Below are positions 16,608-25,182 of a DNA stretch of 36,308 bases, piece after piece. The DNA lies in the NCBI GenBank assembly GCA_012510855.1, contig JAAZHE010000178.1:1-36308 (forward strand), given 5' to 3'. Position numbers and translations under genes: made by a program. The stretch comes from Bacillota bacterium. GTDB lineage: Bacteria > Bacillota > Limnochordia > DTU087. How positions within the stretch are numbered: the first letter of the stretch is position 1; every line of letters starts with the position of its first letter. Below the pieces are notes generated by a model. The model was given only the letters and a program-made list of their open reading frames with translations, had not been told where the DNA came from and did no database searches.

Positions 16608-18392
16608 TCACTCATCAAATTCCCATCGCAAATCGGCTAGATCCTTGAGGGTCTTCTTTCCTTTACCCTTCTTCTTGCCTTTATCATCGTCACCCTGTAA
16701 CTTGATATCCTTTAAGTCTAAGCGTCCCGCAAGGGTAAAGCCGCTTTCATCATCTTGAGGTCCTGCTACATAGACTTCTACCTCGTCCTGCTGCTCATCT
16801 CCAGAAAACAAAGTAGGCAGCGGTTCTTCTTCAGTCAGTTCTTCCTCCAGCAGTGACTCTAGGTCCTGTTTACGGGTTTTGCGGCTTTTTGCCTTACCAA
16901 GCACAGCCGCCGGCTTGGGTGTCCGTTTTCGCCAGAGGCTGTCGTCATCTAACTCAGGTTCGACGTCCCCCGATTCTTCCTCCAGGTCATCCAACTCATC
17001 CAAATCGTCATCTAGATCGTCATCTACGGCTGTTGGCTCTAGCGGTTCTGAGTCTTCATCGGCATAAACTGGGACTTCATCTTCAAGGTCTTCCTCCAGG
17101 GGCAGCTCCTCGAGGTGTTCTAACTCTTGGGGCTCATGGACAACAGTCTCTTGATCCAAGTCCTGACCGCGGACAGCTGCTGCAAATTCATCCTCCTCGC
17201 CGATTGTATCGATTTCAGTCTCCTCTAGTTCATCTCTGTTCGCAGCATCTACTGCCCCAATCTCCGGCTCTTGGGCAGGGAGCCTATCCTGTTCAAGGAT
17301 GTCTTCTATCTCATCGTCTTTAGGAGTTGCCCGCTCAAAGGCTTCCTTGGCCAAGATTTGGGCCATCTGTTCCTGGCTCTTGATGTCGATTCTCCATCCG
17401 GTCAGGCGAGCCGCTAACCGCGCGTTCTGTCCTTCTTTACCGATGGCCAGGGATAGATGATTATCGGGCACTACCGCTCTAGCGGTTTTGGTGGATTCGT
17501 CCAGATAAGTCTTGACTACATGGGCCGGGCTTAGGGCATTGGCTACAAACTCTTCTTCTATAGGCGCCCAGGGGATAATATCGATTTTTTCACCCCGCAG
17601 CTCTGATACCACAGCCTGAACCCGCATACCCCTGGGTCCTACACAGGCACCCACGGGATCGACATTGGGGTCTCGGGAATACACTGCGACCTTGGTACGG
17701 GCGCCGGCTTCCCTGGCCACTGCCTTGATTTCTACGGTTCCGTCGTAGATCTCTGGAACTTCCATCTCAAACAAGCGCAGCACCAAGCCCGGATGGGTGC
17801 GGGAAACCGCGATATGTGGTCCCTTGCCGGTTTGTCGAACTTCGCTGATGTAAACCTTGATTCTGGTTCCCTGGGTCAATGGTTCACCCGGTATTTGATC
17901 AGATGGAGCCAAAACCGCCTCTGTCTTGCCGAGGTCGATAATGACATTGCGGTTTTCCCTGCGCTGAACAATTCCGGTGACCACATCTCCCTCTCTATTC
18001 TTGAATTCATCATAGATGAGCGCCCTCTCGGCTTCCCGAATTCTCTGTATAACCACCTGCTTGGCGGTTTGGGCAGCTATACGGCCGAAATCCTCGGGGG
18101 TTACCTCTACATCGATGACATCATCCAGCTTGTAGTTGGGGTCGATGGCCTGGGCTTCCTGCAGACTAATCTGTGTAGATTCATCAGTCACCTCATCAAC
18201 TACAACCTTGCGGGCATAGACATTAATCTCCCCCGTGTTATCATCAACTTCTACCCTGACATTCTGAGCCGTCCCATAGTTGCGCTTGTAAGCCGTAGTA
18301 ATGGCAGCCTCTATGGCTTCTAATATGATCTCTTTGGTAATACCCCGCTCTTTTTCCAACTCATTAAGAGCGCTCATCACTTCGAAGTTCAT
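16608..18392 (-). CDS. nusA: transcription termination/antitermination factor NusA with long acidic C-terminal extension
   Basis: Binds RNA polymerase and nascent RNA, affecting pausing, intrinsic termination and antitermination. Domains: polymerase-binding N-terminal domain (1-125), S1 (about 133-200, GDVVTGIVQRRENRNVIIDLG), KH1 (about 203-280, VGPRGMRVQAVVSELRGEKIDI) and KH2 (about 282-345, LAIGKEGQNARLAARLTGW). Firmicutes NusA usually ends near here (371 residues in Bacillus), yet this one runs to 594. The extra 240 or so residues (from about 355) are strongly acidic and low in complexity (DDDLDDDLDELDDLEEE), then turn basic (KGKKKGKGKK) and end DLADLRWEFDE. They do not look like the E. 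coli acidic repeats. ATG at 18392 with GGAGGG upstream. It follows rimP by 22 nt. Confidence 0.98.
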   Translation of the reverse strand: MNFEVMSALNELEKERGITKEIILEAIEAAITTAYKRNYGTAQNVRVEVDDNTGEINVYARKVVVDEVTDESTQISLQEAQAIDPNYKLDDVIDVEVTPEDFGRIAAQTAKQVVIQRIREAERALIYDEFKNREGDVVTGIVQRRENRNVIIDLGKTEAVLAPSDQIPGEPLTQGTRIKVYISEVRQTGKGPHIAVSRTHPGLVLRLFEMEVPEIYDGTVEIKAVAREAGARTKVAVYSRDPNVDPVGACVGPRGMRVQAVVSELRGEKIDIIPWAPIEEEFVANALSPAHVVKTYLDESTKTARAVVPDNHLSLAIGKEGQNARLAARLTGWRIDIKSQEQMAQILAKEAFERATPKDDEIEDILEQDRLPAQEPEIGAVDAANRDELEETEIDTIGEEDEFAAAVRGQDLDQETVVHEPQELEHLEELPLEEDLEDEVPVYADEDSEPLEPTAVDDDLDDDLDELDDLEEESGDVEPELDDDSLWRKRTPKPAAVLGKAKSRKTRKQDLESLLEEELTEEEPLPTLFSGDEQQDEVEVYVAGPQDDESGFTLAGRLDLKDIKLQGDDDKGKKKGKGKKTLKDLADLRWEFDE

Positions 18393-18414
18393 TTAAGTGC
18401 CCTCCTGTTTCCAC

Positions 18415-18879
18415 CTAAAACTCGATAGCCAGGTTGGCCTTTGCTACCTGGTCCCGAGGAATTCGATTGATTACCCCTCCCGACTCAACCACCACAGCGC
18501 CGTCCTCCAACCCGAGGAGTCTCCCTTCCCACACCTTCTTACCTTGGTAAGGAGCGTAGGTCTTGATATGAACCAATCGACCCGCAAACCTAGTAAAGTG
18601 CTCATCACGGGTAAGGGGCCGTTCCAGCCCGGGTGAGGATACCTCCAGGGAATAGCTGCCGGGTATGGGATCGACTTCATCCAGCCGGGAGCTGAGTCGG
18701 CGGCTTACCTTCTCACAGTCATCCAAACCGACTCCGCCTTCTTTGTCGATAAATACCCTCAAAATCCAGTCAGGACCTTCCTTGACGTACTCGACATCTA
18801 CTAATTCCAGCTCTGGATAGTCTGCTAAGATCTCCTCTGTTAGCTCGGCGGTTACCCGCTCTACCTCTTGTCGAGCCAT
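18415..18879 (-). CDS. rimP: ribosome maturation factor RimP
   Basis: 154-residue protein needed for maturation of the 30S subunit. N-terminal RimP domain with LVDVEYVKEGPDWILRVFIDKEGGV and GLDDCEKVSRRLSSRLDEVDPIPGSYSLEVSSPGLERPL, the hallmark block, then the SH3-like C-terminal domain (WEGRLLGLEDGAVVVES). ATG at 18879 with GGAGG 7 nt upstream. It heads the rimP-nusA-rnpM-ylxQ-infB-rbfA-nrnA-truB-ribF operon, behind a long leader and a strong promoter. Confidence 0.97.
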   Translation of the reverse strand: MARQEVERVTAELTEEILADYPELELVDVEYVKEGPDWILRVFIDKEGGVGLDDCEKVSRRLSSRLDEVDPIPGSYSLEVSSPGLERPLTRDEHFTRFAGRLVHIKTYAPYQGKKVWEGRLLGLEDGAVVVESGGVINRIPRDQVAKANLAIEF

Positions 18880-18998
18880 TTTCTAGCCTCCATTTCCTTT
18901 CCTAACACCCCAATATATGTAGACTACCTCTCGTACGGGTTAGAGTTAAGTGGACGCACCCTCAACTATAGCTTACCGCGTTTCCCCTTTTACTACGA

Positions 18999-19021
18999 AA
19001 GAGTGGGACTCACCCACTCTT
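18999..19021 (-). other. 9-bp hairpin in the rimP operon leader (possible attenuator)
   Basis: AAGAGTGGG (18999-19007) and CCCACTCTT (19013-19021) are perfect complements with a 5-nt loop, in the middle of a leader of about 230 nt (19108-18880). On the minus strand only TT then CG follow the stem, so a terminator would be weak. Upstream in the same leader, CCCC and GGGG arms around 19075-19094 can form a further stem-loop. Confidence 0.5.
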
Positions 19022-19114
19022 CCAAGAAAAACTACCGGCGCTGTGAAAAATTCAGAGCCGCACTGTGCTCCCCATCTGGATCACTGGGGATGCTCCGCGG
19101 CACTTACCACAGCT

Positions 19115-19143
19115 AGTATACCACTTTCCGACACCATTGACAA
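19115..19143 (-). promoter_or_regulatory. strong sigma-A promoter of the rimP-nusA-infB operon
   Basis: TTGTCA (19143-19138), a 17-nt spacer, TATACT (19120-19115). This is near consensus in both boxes and spacing. The expected start is near 19108, leaving a leader of about 230 nt before rimP with no convincing open reading frame. It begins about 50 nt after the true homology end of polC (19192). Confidence 0.8.
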
Positions 19144-19191
19144 GGCCTCTCGCAGGGGGAACAGCGCAAAAAATGCAAAGAGCGGCTATAT

Positions 19192-19323
19192 TTAGAACAG
19201 TGACAGCTGGGAGGTCTTGGGAAGCCCCGCAAGTGCTCCATAGGCCCCTAGAGTTTCAATGACTGTCCGACTGACGCCGCACCTCATCCTGATATCCTCC
19301 CATGAGGCAAAGGGCCCTTCTTA
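19192..19323 (-). pseudogene. in-frame TAA and the 42-codon polC C-terminal remainder
   Basis: After the TAA at 19323-19321 the same frame stays open for 42 codons and ends at TAA 19194-19192. Those codons encode the expected end of PolC: EGPFASWEDIR, GVSRTVIETLGAYGAL, then the terminal KTSQLSLF. Bacillus PolC ends with the same layout (EEGEF.S.EDL, SKT..EYL, NQLSLF). The stop replaces exactly one residue between an Arg and the EGxF motif, where homologues have Glu or Lys; GAA or AAA to TAA is a single base change. No frameshift is needed to restore homology. Confidence 0.85.
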
Positions 19324-22300
19324 TCTGCCCTGGCCCAGCATCAATGCGGCCCCTTGCCCCACTCCTGGCACGATAGCCAGCGGCGGGCTCAGTTTTTCCC
19401 CTTCAATAAGGAACCGGGTGGGATGGGACTTGTACAAGTCAACGGAATGGAATTCTACTCCCCGCAGCATCGCCTCCATAACCACCTCACCCACCGTCAG
19501 TAGGTTCTTCTCTTTGGCACTGGCGCTGCCGCCTTTAGCGGAGATGGAATCAATGATCTCCTTTACGCCGGAAAGGCCGCCGGTAATCAGTTGGGCCTCG
19601 AAACTATCAGCCCGAACAGTAAAATAGGAGGCGTAGTAGGCCAGTGGATAATGTACCTTGAAGTACGCTATCCGGAACGCCATGGTTACATATGCAACTG
19701 CATGGCCTTTGGGAAAGAGGTAGCTGATCTTCTTACAGGAGTCGATGTACCATTGGGGCACTCCTACTTTTTCCATGGCATCAACGTCTTCAGGCCGCAG
19801 TCCCCTGCCTTTTCTAACCCTTTCCATTATTGTAAAGGCGGTTTCCGGTTCCATACCCTGCTGAATGAGGTAGTTCATGATATCGTCCCTGGTGGCGATG
19901 GCCTGGGTCAGGTCAGCAGTTCCATCCTTAATTAGATCTTGAGCGTTATTGGTCCAAACATTGGTACCGTGGGAAAACCCGCTGATCCGCACCAGCTCGC
20001 CGAAGGATTTGGGCCGGGTTTCCTCCAGCATCTGCCGGACAAAGCGAGTGCCGAACTCAGGGACCCCTAAAGTGCCCACGGTAGTTCCCAGGTCATCGGG
20101 ACTGATACCCAGGGCCTCCACACTGGAGAAGATGCTCATGGTAGCGGGATCATCTAAGGGTATATCCAGAACCGACACTCCAGTCAGGTCCTCCAGCAGG
20201 CGGAGCATTGTCGGGTCATCGTGGCCGAGAATATCCAGTTTCACCAGGTTGTCGCTGATAGCGTTGTAATCAAAATGGGTTGTAATGGTGCCGCTGGCAG
20301 CATCATTAGCAGGATACTGTACCGGCGAAAACTCGTTGATGTCCCGGCCTTGCGGAACTACGATCATCCCGCCGGGATGCTGGCCGGTGGTACGTCGCAC
20401 CCCTGTACAGCCCTTGACCAGGCGATTGATCTCTGCCGTTCTAGCAACTAGCCCCTTGCTCTCTAAGTACTTGCACACAAAGCCGTAGCTGGTCTTCTCC
20501 GCCAGTGTGCCGATGGTACCGGCTCGGAACACGTGTTCTTTGCCGAAAAGCTCCTCTGTATACCTATGAACAGCAGCCTGATACTCTCCCGAGAAGTTGA
20601 GATCAATATCGGGCACCTTTTCCCCATGAAAACCCATGAACACCTCGAAGGGAATATCAAACCCTAGTTTGCGGTAAGTTGCCCCGCACTGACATTCCTT
20701 ATCCGGAAGATCTATACCGGTCTGTACCGAGCCATCGGTGATGAACTCCACGTGGTGGCACTTGGGACACACATAATGGGGCGGCAGGGGATTCACCTCG
20801 GTGACCCCGCAGAGAGTTGCCACCAATGATGAGCCCACAGATCCCCGGGAACCTACGAGATAACCGTCCTCTAGGGATTTCTGTACCAGCTTGTGGGCAA
20901 TGAGATACAAAACGGCAAATCCGTTGCCGACGATGGCATTGAGCTCCTTTTCGATTCGCTCCTTGACCGGCTGGGGCAGTGGCTCACCGTATAGCTTCCG
21001 CGCGTTGGCATAGGTCATCTCGGTGATCTGCTCTTCAGCTCCCTCGATCTTGGGAGCATGCAAGCCGCTGGGAATAGGCCGCAGTTCTTCGACCATCTCT
21101 GCGATGCGGTTAGGACCGTGGATCACCACTTCTCTGGCGGTCTCTTCGTCCAGGTAGGCGAACTCAGCCAACATTTCCTCAGTTGTTCGGAAGAACAAAG
21201 GTGCCTGCCTTTCCACATCTTCATACCCTTGACCTGCCATGAGGATCCGGCGGTAGATTTCGTCCCAGGGATGCAAGTAGTGGACATCGCAGGTGGCCAC
21301 CACTGGTTTCCCGAGGCGTTTTCCTAACGCAATAATACCCCGATTGATATTCTCTAGATCCTCCCGAGACTGGACTTTGTCGCCGATCATGAAGGCGTTG
21401 TTGCCCAAGGGCTGGATCTCCAGGTAATCGTAGAAATCGGCTATCTCCATCAGCCGCTGATCATCAGCCTTTTTTAGGAAGGCCTGGAAGACTTCCCCTG
21501 CTTCACATGCTGAGCCGATGATGAGTCCCTCGCGATGCTTTTCAATCAACTCCCGGGGCAGACGGGGCCGGCGGTAGAAGAACTCAAGATGGGATAAAGA
21601 TACCAGTTTGTATAAGTTGCAAAGGCCTCGCTGGTTCTGGGCCAAGAGCACTATGTGATAGGAGGGAGCTCTGGGGTCATCTCCATCGATGAGATAGCCT
21701 TCCATCCCGTAAATTATCTTGATACCGGCCTTTTTCCCAATGTAATAGGCCTCGGGAAAGGCTTGGACAACGCCGTGATCGGTGATGGCAATGGCTCTAT
21801 GGCCCCAGCTGGCGGCTAGCTGAATAACCTCTCCTATATCTACAGTGCCATCCATGGCGGACATTTTGGTGTGGAGGTGCAGTTCAACCCGCTTCTCCGG
21901 GGCCTGATCCCGCCGGATAAATTCAGCAGGAGGCTCTTGTAGCTCTATGTCATTGGGCAGCATGGTGAGCTCCTGGGTGAACCGGTCCCACTGAACGGGG
22001 CCCCGCACCCGCAGCCACATGCCCAAGCTTAGTTCCTGTGCCAGTCGGGGATTCTCTTCATCTTCGAACAGTTTGAGGGTGATGGAATCCCGATAGTCAG
22101 TGAGGTCGATCATCACAAGGCGCCGGCCGCTCCGCAGTTCCCTCTCCTCGATGTTGATGATTTCTCCGGCAATGACGAAGGACCGCTCTTCATCGCGGAT
22201 TTCAGCTATGGAACGGGGTGCCTCCTTGATGGGCCGTCCCCTCAAAACGCCCTGGGAATTGGCATCGTTCTTGACAGGGACCCGAGTGTCCTCAGGCAGG

Positions 22301-22689
22301 GGCCCTTCCGTGATTTGCCGATTAGCCCTTTCCATCACGTAGGACATGTATGTAGCTTCATCGGCGAGGAGCAGGTCACTGATGGGCGGTGGTATTAAAG
22401 ACTTGTCATTTTCAGCTACATCTACATCAAAGGACACTGACTGCACTCCCGGCAGCAGCTGTACCAGGGTTTGACTTAAAGCCTCCAGTTCCCGGCGACA
22501 GAGTGCCTCACAAGCCGCCAAACAGATCCTCCACTCTTGGCGCTCGCCGTGAACTAGGACTTTTTCTACAACAGCTTGGGCGGCTGTTCCTTCACAACTT
22601 ACTGGAAGTTGAGCCGCCCGCAGGAATTCTGATAGTGTTTGCCCTTTGGTTCGGGGAGTTATTACATATACAGTCGCATTACTAGCCAC
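19321..22689 (-). CDS. polC: DNA polymerase III alpha subunit PolC, lacking the exonuclease domain and ended by an early in-frame stop
   Basis: Gram-positive replicative polymerase, here 1122 residues against 1437 in Bacillus. Order: N-terminal domain (1-165), OB fold (about 168-250, FVIAGEIINIEEREL), PHP domain (from 268: HLHTKMSAMD 271-280, ITDHG 302-306, YGME 327-330, CDVHYL 467-472), zinc finger (about 638-670, CPKC and CQC), palm with catalytic aspartates in KVPDIDLNFSGEY (691-703), and fingers. The DEDDh exonuclease normally inserted after IYGxE is absent: residues 327-335 run straight into SYHIVLLAQNQRG. The frame stops at TAA 19323-19321, 42 codons before the family's normal end, so the clamp-binding QLSLF is cut off unless read through. 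GTG start at 22689 with AAGG 9 nt upstream. Otherwise the frame is intact over 3.3 kb, which argues for a working gene. Confidence 0.95.
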   Translation of the reverse strand: MASNATVYVITPRTKGQTLSEFLRAAQLPVSCEGTAAQAVVEKVLVHGERQEWRICLAACEALCRRELEALSQTLVQLLPGVQSVSFDVDVAENDKSLIPPPISDLLLADEATYMSYVMERANRQITEGPLPEDTRVPVKNDANSQGVLRGRPIKEAPRSIAEIRDEERSFVIAGEIINIEERELRSGRRLVMIDLTDYRDSITLKLFEDEENPRLAQELSLGMWLRVRGPVQWDRFTQELTMLPNDIELQEPPAEFIRRDQAPEKRVELHLHTKMSAMDGTVDIGEVIQLAASWGHRAIAITDHGVVQAFPEAYYIGKKAGIKIIYGMEGYLIDGDDPRAPSYHIVLLAQNQRGLCNLYKLVSLSHLEFFYRRPRLPRELIEKHREGLIIGSACEAGEVFQAFLKKADDQRLMEIADFYDYLEIQPLGNNAFMIGDKVQSREDLENINRGIIALGKRLGKPVVATCDVHYLHPWDEIYRRILMAGQGYEDVERQAPLFFRTTEEMLAEFAYLDEETAREVVIHGPNRIAEMVEELRPIPSGLHAPKIEGAEEQITEMTYANARKLYGEPLPQPVKERIEKELNAIVGNGFAVLYLIAHKLVQKSLEDGYLVGSRGSVGSSLVATLCGVTEVNPLPPHYVCPKCHHVEFITDGSVQTGIDLPDKECQCGATYRKLGFDIPFEVFMGFHGEKVPDIDLNFSGEYQAAVHRYTEELFGKEHVFRAGTIGTLAEKTSYGFVCKYLESKGLVARTAEINRLVKGCTGVRRTTGQHPGGMIVVPQGRDINEFSPVQYPANDAASGTITTHFDYNAISDNLVKLDILGHDDPTMLRLLEDLTGVSVLDIPLDDPATMSIFSSVEALGISPDDLGTTVGTLGVPEFGTRFVRQMLEETRPKSFGELVRISGFSHGTNVWTNNAQDLIKDGTADLTQAIATRDDIMNYLIQQGMEPETAFTIMERVRKGRGLRPEDVDAMEKVGVPQWYIDSCKKISYLFPKGHAVAYVTMAFRIAYFKVHYPLAYYASYFTVRADSFEAQLITGGLSGVKEIIDSISAKGGSASAKEKNLLTVGEVVMEAMLRGVEFHSVDLYKSHPTRFLIEGEKLSPPLAIVPGVGQGAALMLGQGR

Positions 22690-22719
22690 TTTCAGGATCC
22701 TTTCCAGTTGCAGTAAAGT

Positions 22720-23358
22720 CTATCTAGGTCCCAAAACCTTCAAAATCTCCCAGTACATCTTGAGACGGTTTCGTGCCCCTGGAAGAAGTCCTTGTTTTTC
22801 CTCTTTCATGACGTGGGACACATCCTTGAGCATCACCTTTTCCACCCGGATATTATTGGAAGCCACATACTTAGAAATGGCCACTTCCACTCCGTAACGG
22901 CTGTCTTCCAACTGGGGGATGCCCTCCAAGATCTCCCGACGGATGGCCCTCTGACCCGAGAGAAAAGGTGTGATCTTTTGGGCTATAGTAGTTGGCGCAC
23001 GTCCGCCTGCAAATACCCCCACGGTCATGTCTGTCCTGCCTGAAATTACCGGTTCTAGCAGGTCGTAACAATGGGCTTCCGTCAGCCCGACTAGATCTGC
23101 ATCCACAAACAGCAAGATATCGGCGGTGGTTGCCTTGGCTCCAGCCTTCATCGCGCCACCCTTGCCCCGGTTGGGATAAAGGCTGATCACCCTGGCTCCG
23201 AGACTGCTGGCCACTTGCGCAGTACGGTCCGATGACCCATCATTGACCACGATCACTTCATCGATGGCCTCGCATCTTTGCAGCACCTGAAGTATACTGC
23301 CGATGGTACTTTCCTCATTATAGGCGGGGATCACGGCAGCAACCTTAGGTTTAGTCAC
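22720..23358 (-). CDS. family 2 glycosyltransferase
   Basis: Cytoplasmic GT-A fold glycosyltransferase of about 212 residues with no membrane helix. Visible: VAAVIPAYNEESTIGSIL at the N-terminus, IDEVIVVNDGSSDRTAQVA, a nucleotide-sugar loop NRGKGGAMKAG, the metal-binding LLFVDADLVGL (DxD) and FLSGQRAIRREILEG. Donor and acceptor are unknown; polyprenyl-phosphate or glycerate-type acceptors are possible. The start is uncertain: GTG at 23358 places the domain at the N-terminus as in homologues, 13 nt after proS, but its ribosome site is poor. An ATG at 23430 would overlap proS by 59 nt and add 24 low-complexity residues. Its position between proS and polC is unusual for a housekeeping block. Confidence 0.85.
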   Translation of the reverse strand: MTKPKVAAVIPAYNEESTIGSILQVLQRCEAIDEVIVVNDGSSDRTAQVASSLGARVISLYPNRGKGGAMKAGAKATTADILLFVDADLVGLTEAHCYDLLEPVISGRTDMTVGVFAGGRAPTTIAQKITPFLSGQRAIRREILEGIPQLEDSRYGVEVAISKYVASNNIRVEKVMLKDVSHVMKEEKQGLLPGARNRLKMYWEILKVLGPR

Positions 23359-23371
23359 TGCTGTATTTCCG

Positions 23372-25108
23372 CTATCTTGAGCACACACATTTGGACTCCG
23401 CGATGGCTCTTGTGATTCGGTCTTGAACATGACTCACCACTTCATTCAATGAGATCAAATACTCTTCGCCGGTGGCTCGCCAGCGGACTTCAACTTGTCC
23501 ATCGGCCAAGCCTCGGGGCCCGATGGTAATCCTGATGGGGAATCCGATCAAGTCAGCATCCTTGAATTTCACACCCGGACGTTCGTCTCGATCGTCGATG
23601 ACCGCTTCCACCCCCGCCTCGGTGAGCTCTTGGTAGAGTCTTTCCGCTGTGGTTCTCTGCTGCTCATCTCGATAGTTAACCGGAACAATATCCACATGAT
23701 AAGGTGCAACACTGACAGGCCAACATATGCCGTCATCATCGTGGCACTGCTCGATGATGGCTGCCATTGTTCGGCTGATTCCAATACCGTAACAACCCAT
23801 GATTAGGGGCCGCTCAACACCATCTTCGTCGGTAAAAGTAGCACCCAAGGGTTCGCTGTATTTGGTTCCCAGTTTGAAAACCTGTCCAACTTCAATACCT
23901 CGAGCTCCCTGCAGAACGCCCTTGCCGCATGCACACGGGTCTCCAGGCTGAGCCTTGCGGATATCTACTACTTTATCCGGTACAAAATCCCGCCCCGGCT
24001 TGACACCCTGCAGGTGAACATCTACTGCGTTACCGCCCGCGATGCCGCTCTCTATGGCCATCACCGCCGGATCAGCGATGATCTTGCAGTTCTTTAGGCC
24101 TATGGGTCCGGCAAATCCCCGGGGAGCACCGGTGACTTCTTGGATGGTTTCGTCATCAGCCAATTCTACTTCAAGGCAGCCAATTGCCCTGGCCAGCTTG
24201 ATTTCATTTACTTCATGATCTCCCCGGACTACCGCGGCTATCACTTGATCACCGCCCCGGTAGATGAGGGTTTTCATCATCTCCCTCGCCGGTCGGCTAA
24301 AGAACTTCTCCAAATCCTCAATGGTCCTGACACCGGGAGTTGCTACTTCTTCCAGTGGTTCTGCCCGACCGGTAGGTTCAACAGGGGGCGGAACACACTG
24401 AGCCTTCTCCACGTTGGCTGCATAGTCGCAGCTGGAACAGTAGACGATTTCCGCTTCGCCGGCATCGGCTATTGCCATGAACTCATGGGTCTGATTGCCG
24501 CCGATGGCTCCTGGATCCGCCTCAACAGGCCTGGTCTTGAGGCCGCAGCGGGCAAAAATCCGCTCGTAGGCATGGTACATTATCCAATAGCTCTTATCGA
24601 GGCCCTCTTCATCTCGATCGAAGGAATAGAGATCCTTCATAATGAACTCTCTTCCTCGCATGACTCCGAATCGGGGGCGAATCTCATCTCTGTATTTGTT
24701 TTGGATCTGATATAACATTAGAGGCAGCTGTCTGTACGAGCGTACCTCATTCCTAACTAAAGCAGTTGTGATTTCTTCATGGGTAGGCCCCAAGCAAAAC
24801 TGCCGCTGATGGCGGTCCATCAGTTTGAACATCTCTTCGCCGTAGTCATCCCAACGACCTGTTTCATGCCACAGTTCTGCAGGCTGGACTATGGGCAGGA
24901 GAACCTCCTGGCCTCCGGCTGCGTCCATTTCTTCTCGCACGATTTGCATAATCTTCTGCAGTACCCGGAACCCCAATGGCAGATAAGAATAAATCCCAGC
25001 TGCAACCTTTCGCATCATCGCAGCCCGCAGCATCAATCGGTGGCTTGCGATTTCAGCTTCTGCAGGAACTTCCCGTAAAGTCGGCATCAAGAGCTTCGAC
25101 ATTCTCAA
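23372..25108 (-). CDS. proS: prolyl-tRNA synthetase (bacterial type with editing insert)
   Basis: Charges tRNA-Pro. 578 residues. Class II motifs are visible: motif 1 region ([20 protein letters not shown]), LGPTHEEI, motif 2 ([12 protein letters not shown]) and motif 3 ([17 protein letters not shown]). A YbaK-like editing insert of about 180 residues separates motifs 2 and 3 ([28 protein letters not shown] and [13 protein letters not shown]), followed by the C-terminal anticodon-binding domain ([13 protein letters not shown] onward). The TTG at 25108 gives [15 protein letters not shown], the family's standard N-terminus, with GGGGG 8 nt upstream. It has its own consensus-like promoter, so it can be transcribed separately from ispG. 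Confidence 0.97.
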   Translation of the reverse strand: MRMSKLLMPTLREVPAEAEIASHRLMLRAAMMRKVAAGIYSYLPLGFRVLQKIMQIVREEMDAAGGQEVLLPIVQPAELWHETGRWDDYGEEMFKLMDRHQRQFCLGPTHEEITTALVRNEVRSYRQLPLMLYQIQNKYRDEIRPRFGVMRGREFIMKDLYSFDRDEEGLDKSYWIMYHAYERIFARCGLKTRPVEADPGAIGGNQTHEFMAIADAGEAEIVYCSSCDYAANVEKAQCVPPPVEPTGRAEPLEEVATPGVRTIEDLEKFFSRPAREMMKTLIYRGGDQVIAAVVRGDHEVNEIKLARAIGCLEVELADDETIQEVTGAPRGFAGPIGLKNCKIIADPAVMAIESGIAGGNAVDVHLQGVKPGRDFVPDKVVDIRKAQPGDPCACGKGVLQGARGIEVGQVFKLGTKYSEPLGATFTDEDGVERPLIMGCYGIGISRTMAAIIEQCHDDDGICWPVSVAPYHVDIVPVNYRDEQQRTTAERLYQELTEAGVEAVIDDRDERPGVKFKDADLIGFPIRITIGPRGLADGQVEVRWRATGEEYLISLNEVVSHVQDRITRAIAESKCVCSR

Positions 25109-25133
25109 TTTCAACACCCCCGAAATCAAAACA

Positions 25134-25163
25134 ATTGTAACAGACCGTCAGAATCCCTGTCAA
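25134..25163 (-). promoter_or_regulatory. sigma-A promoter for proS (and downstream genes)
   Basis: A consensus TTGACA (25163-25158), an 18-nt spacer and TACAAT (25139-25134), with TG one base upstream of the -10 (extended -10). It lies in the 74-nt ispG-proS gap. Expected start near 25127, leaving a leader of only about 20 nt before the TTG at 25108. Confidence 0.75.
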
Positions 25164-25182
25164 TATTGGGGAACGGGCCCAA

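Noticed and set aside
16853-17323. 156-residue plus-strand frame opposite the NusA tail
   Set aside because: A His/Leu/Pro-rich product of the repetitive Asp/Glu codons on the other strand. Typical low-complexity artefact.
19192-19323. Stop codon reassignment (TAA read as sense) as explanation of the polC stop
   Set aside because: TAA ends rpsO, nrnA, rbfA and rpnM-neighbouring genes in the normal way in this same window, and no other gene carries an internal TAA. A general recoding does not fit.
19192-19323. Frameshift in polC
   Set aside because: Homology continues in the same frame directly after the TAA, so no base insertion or deletion is needed.
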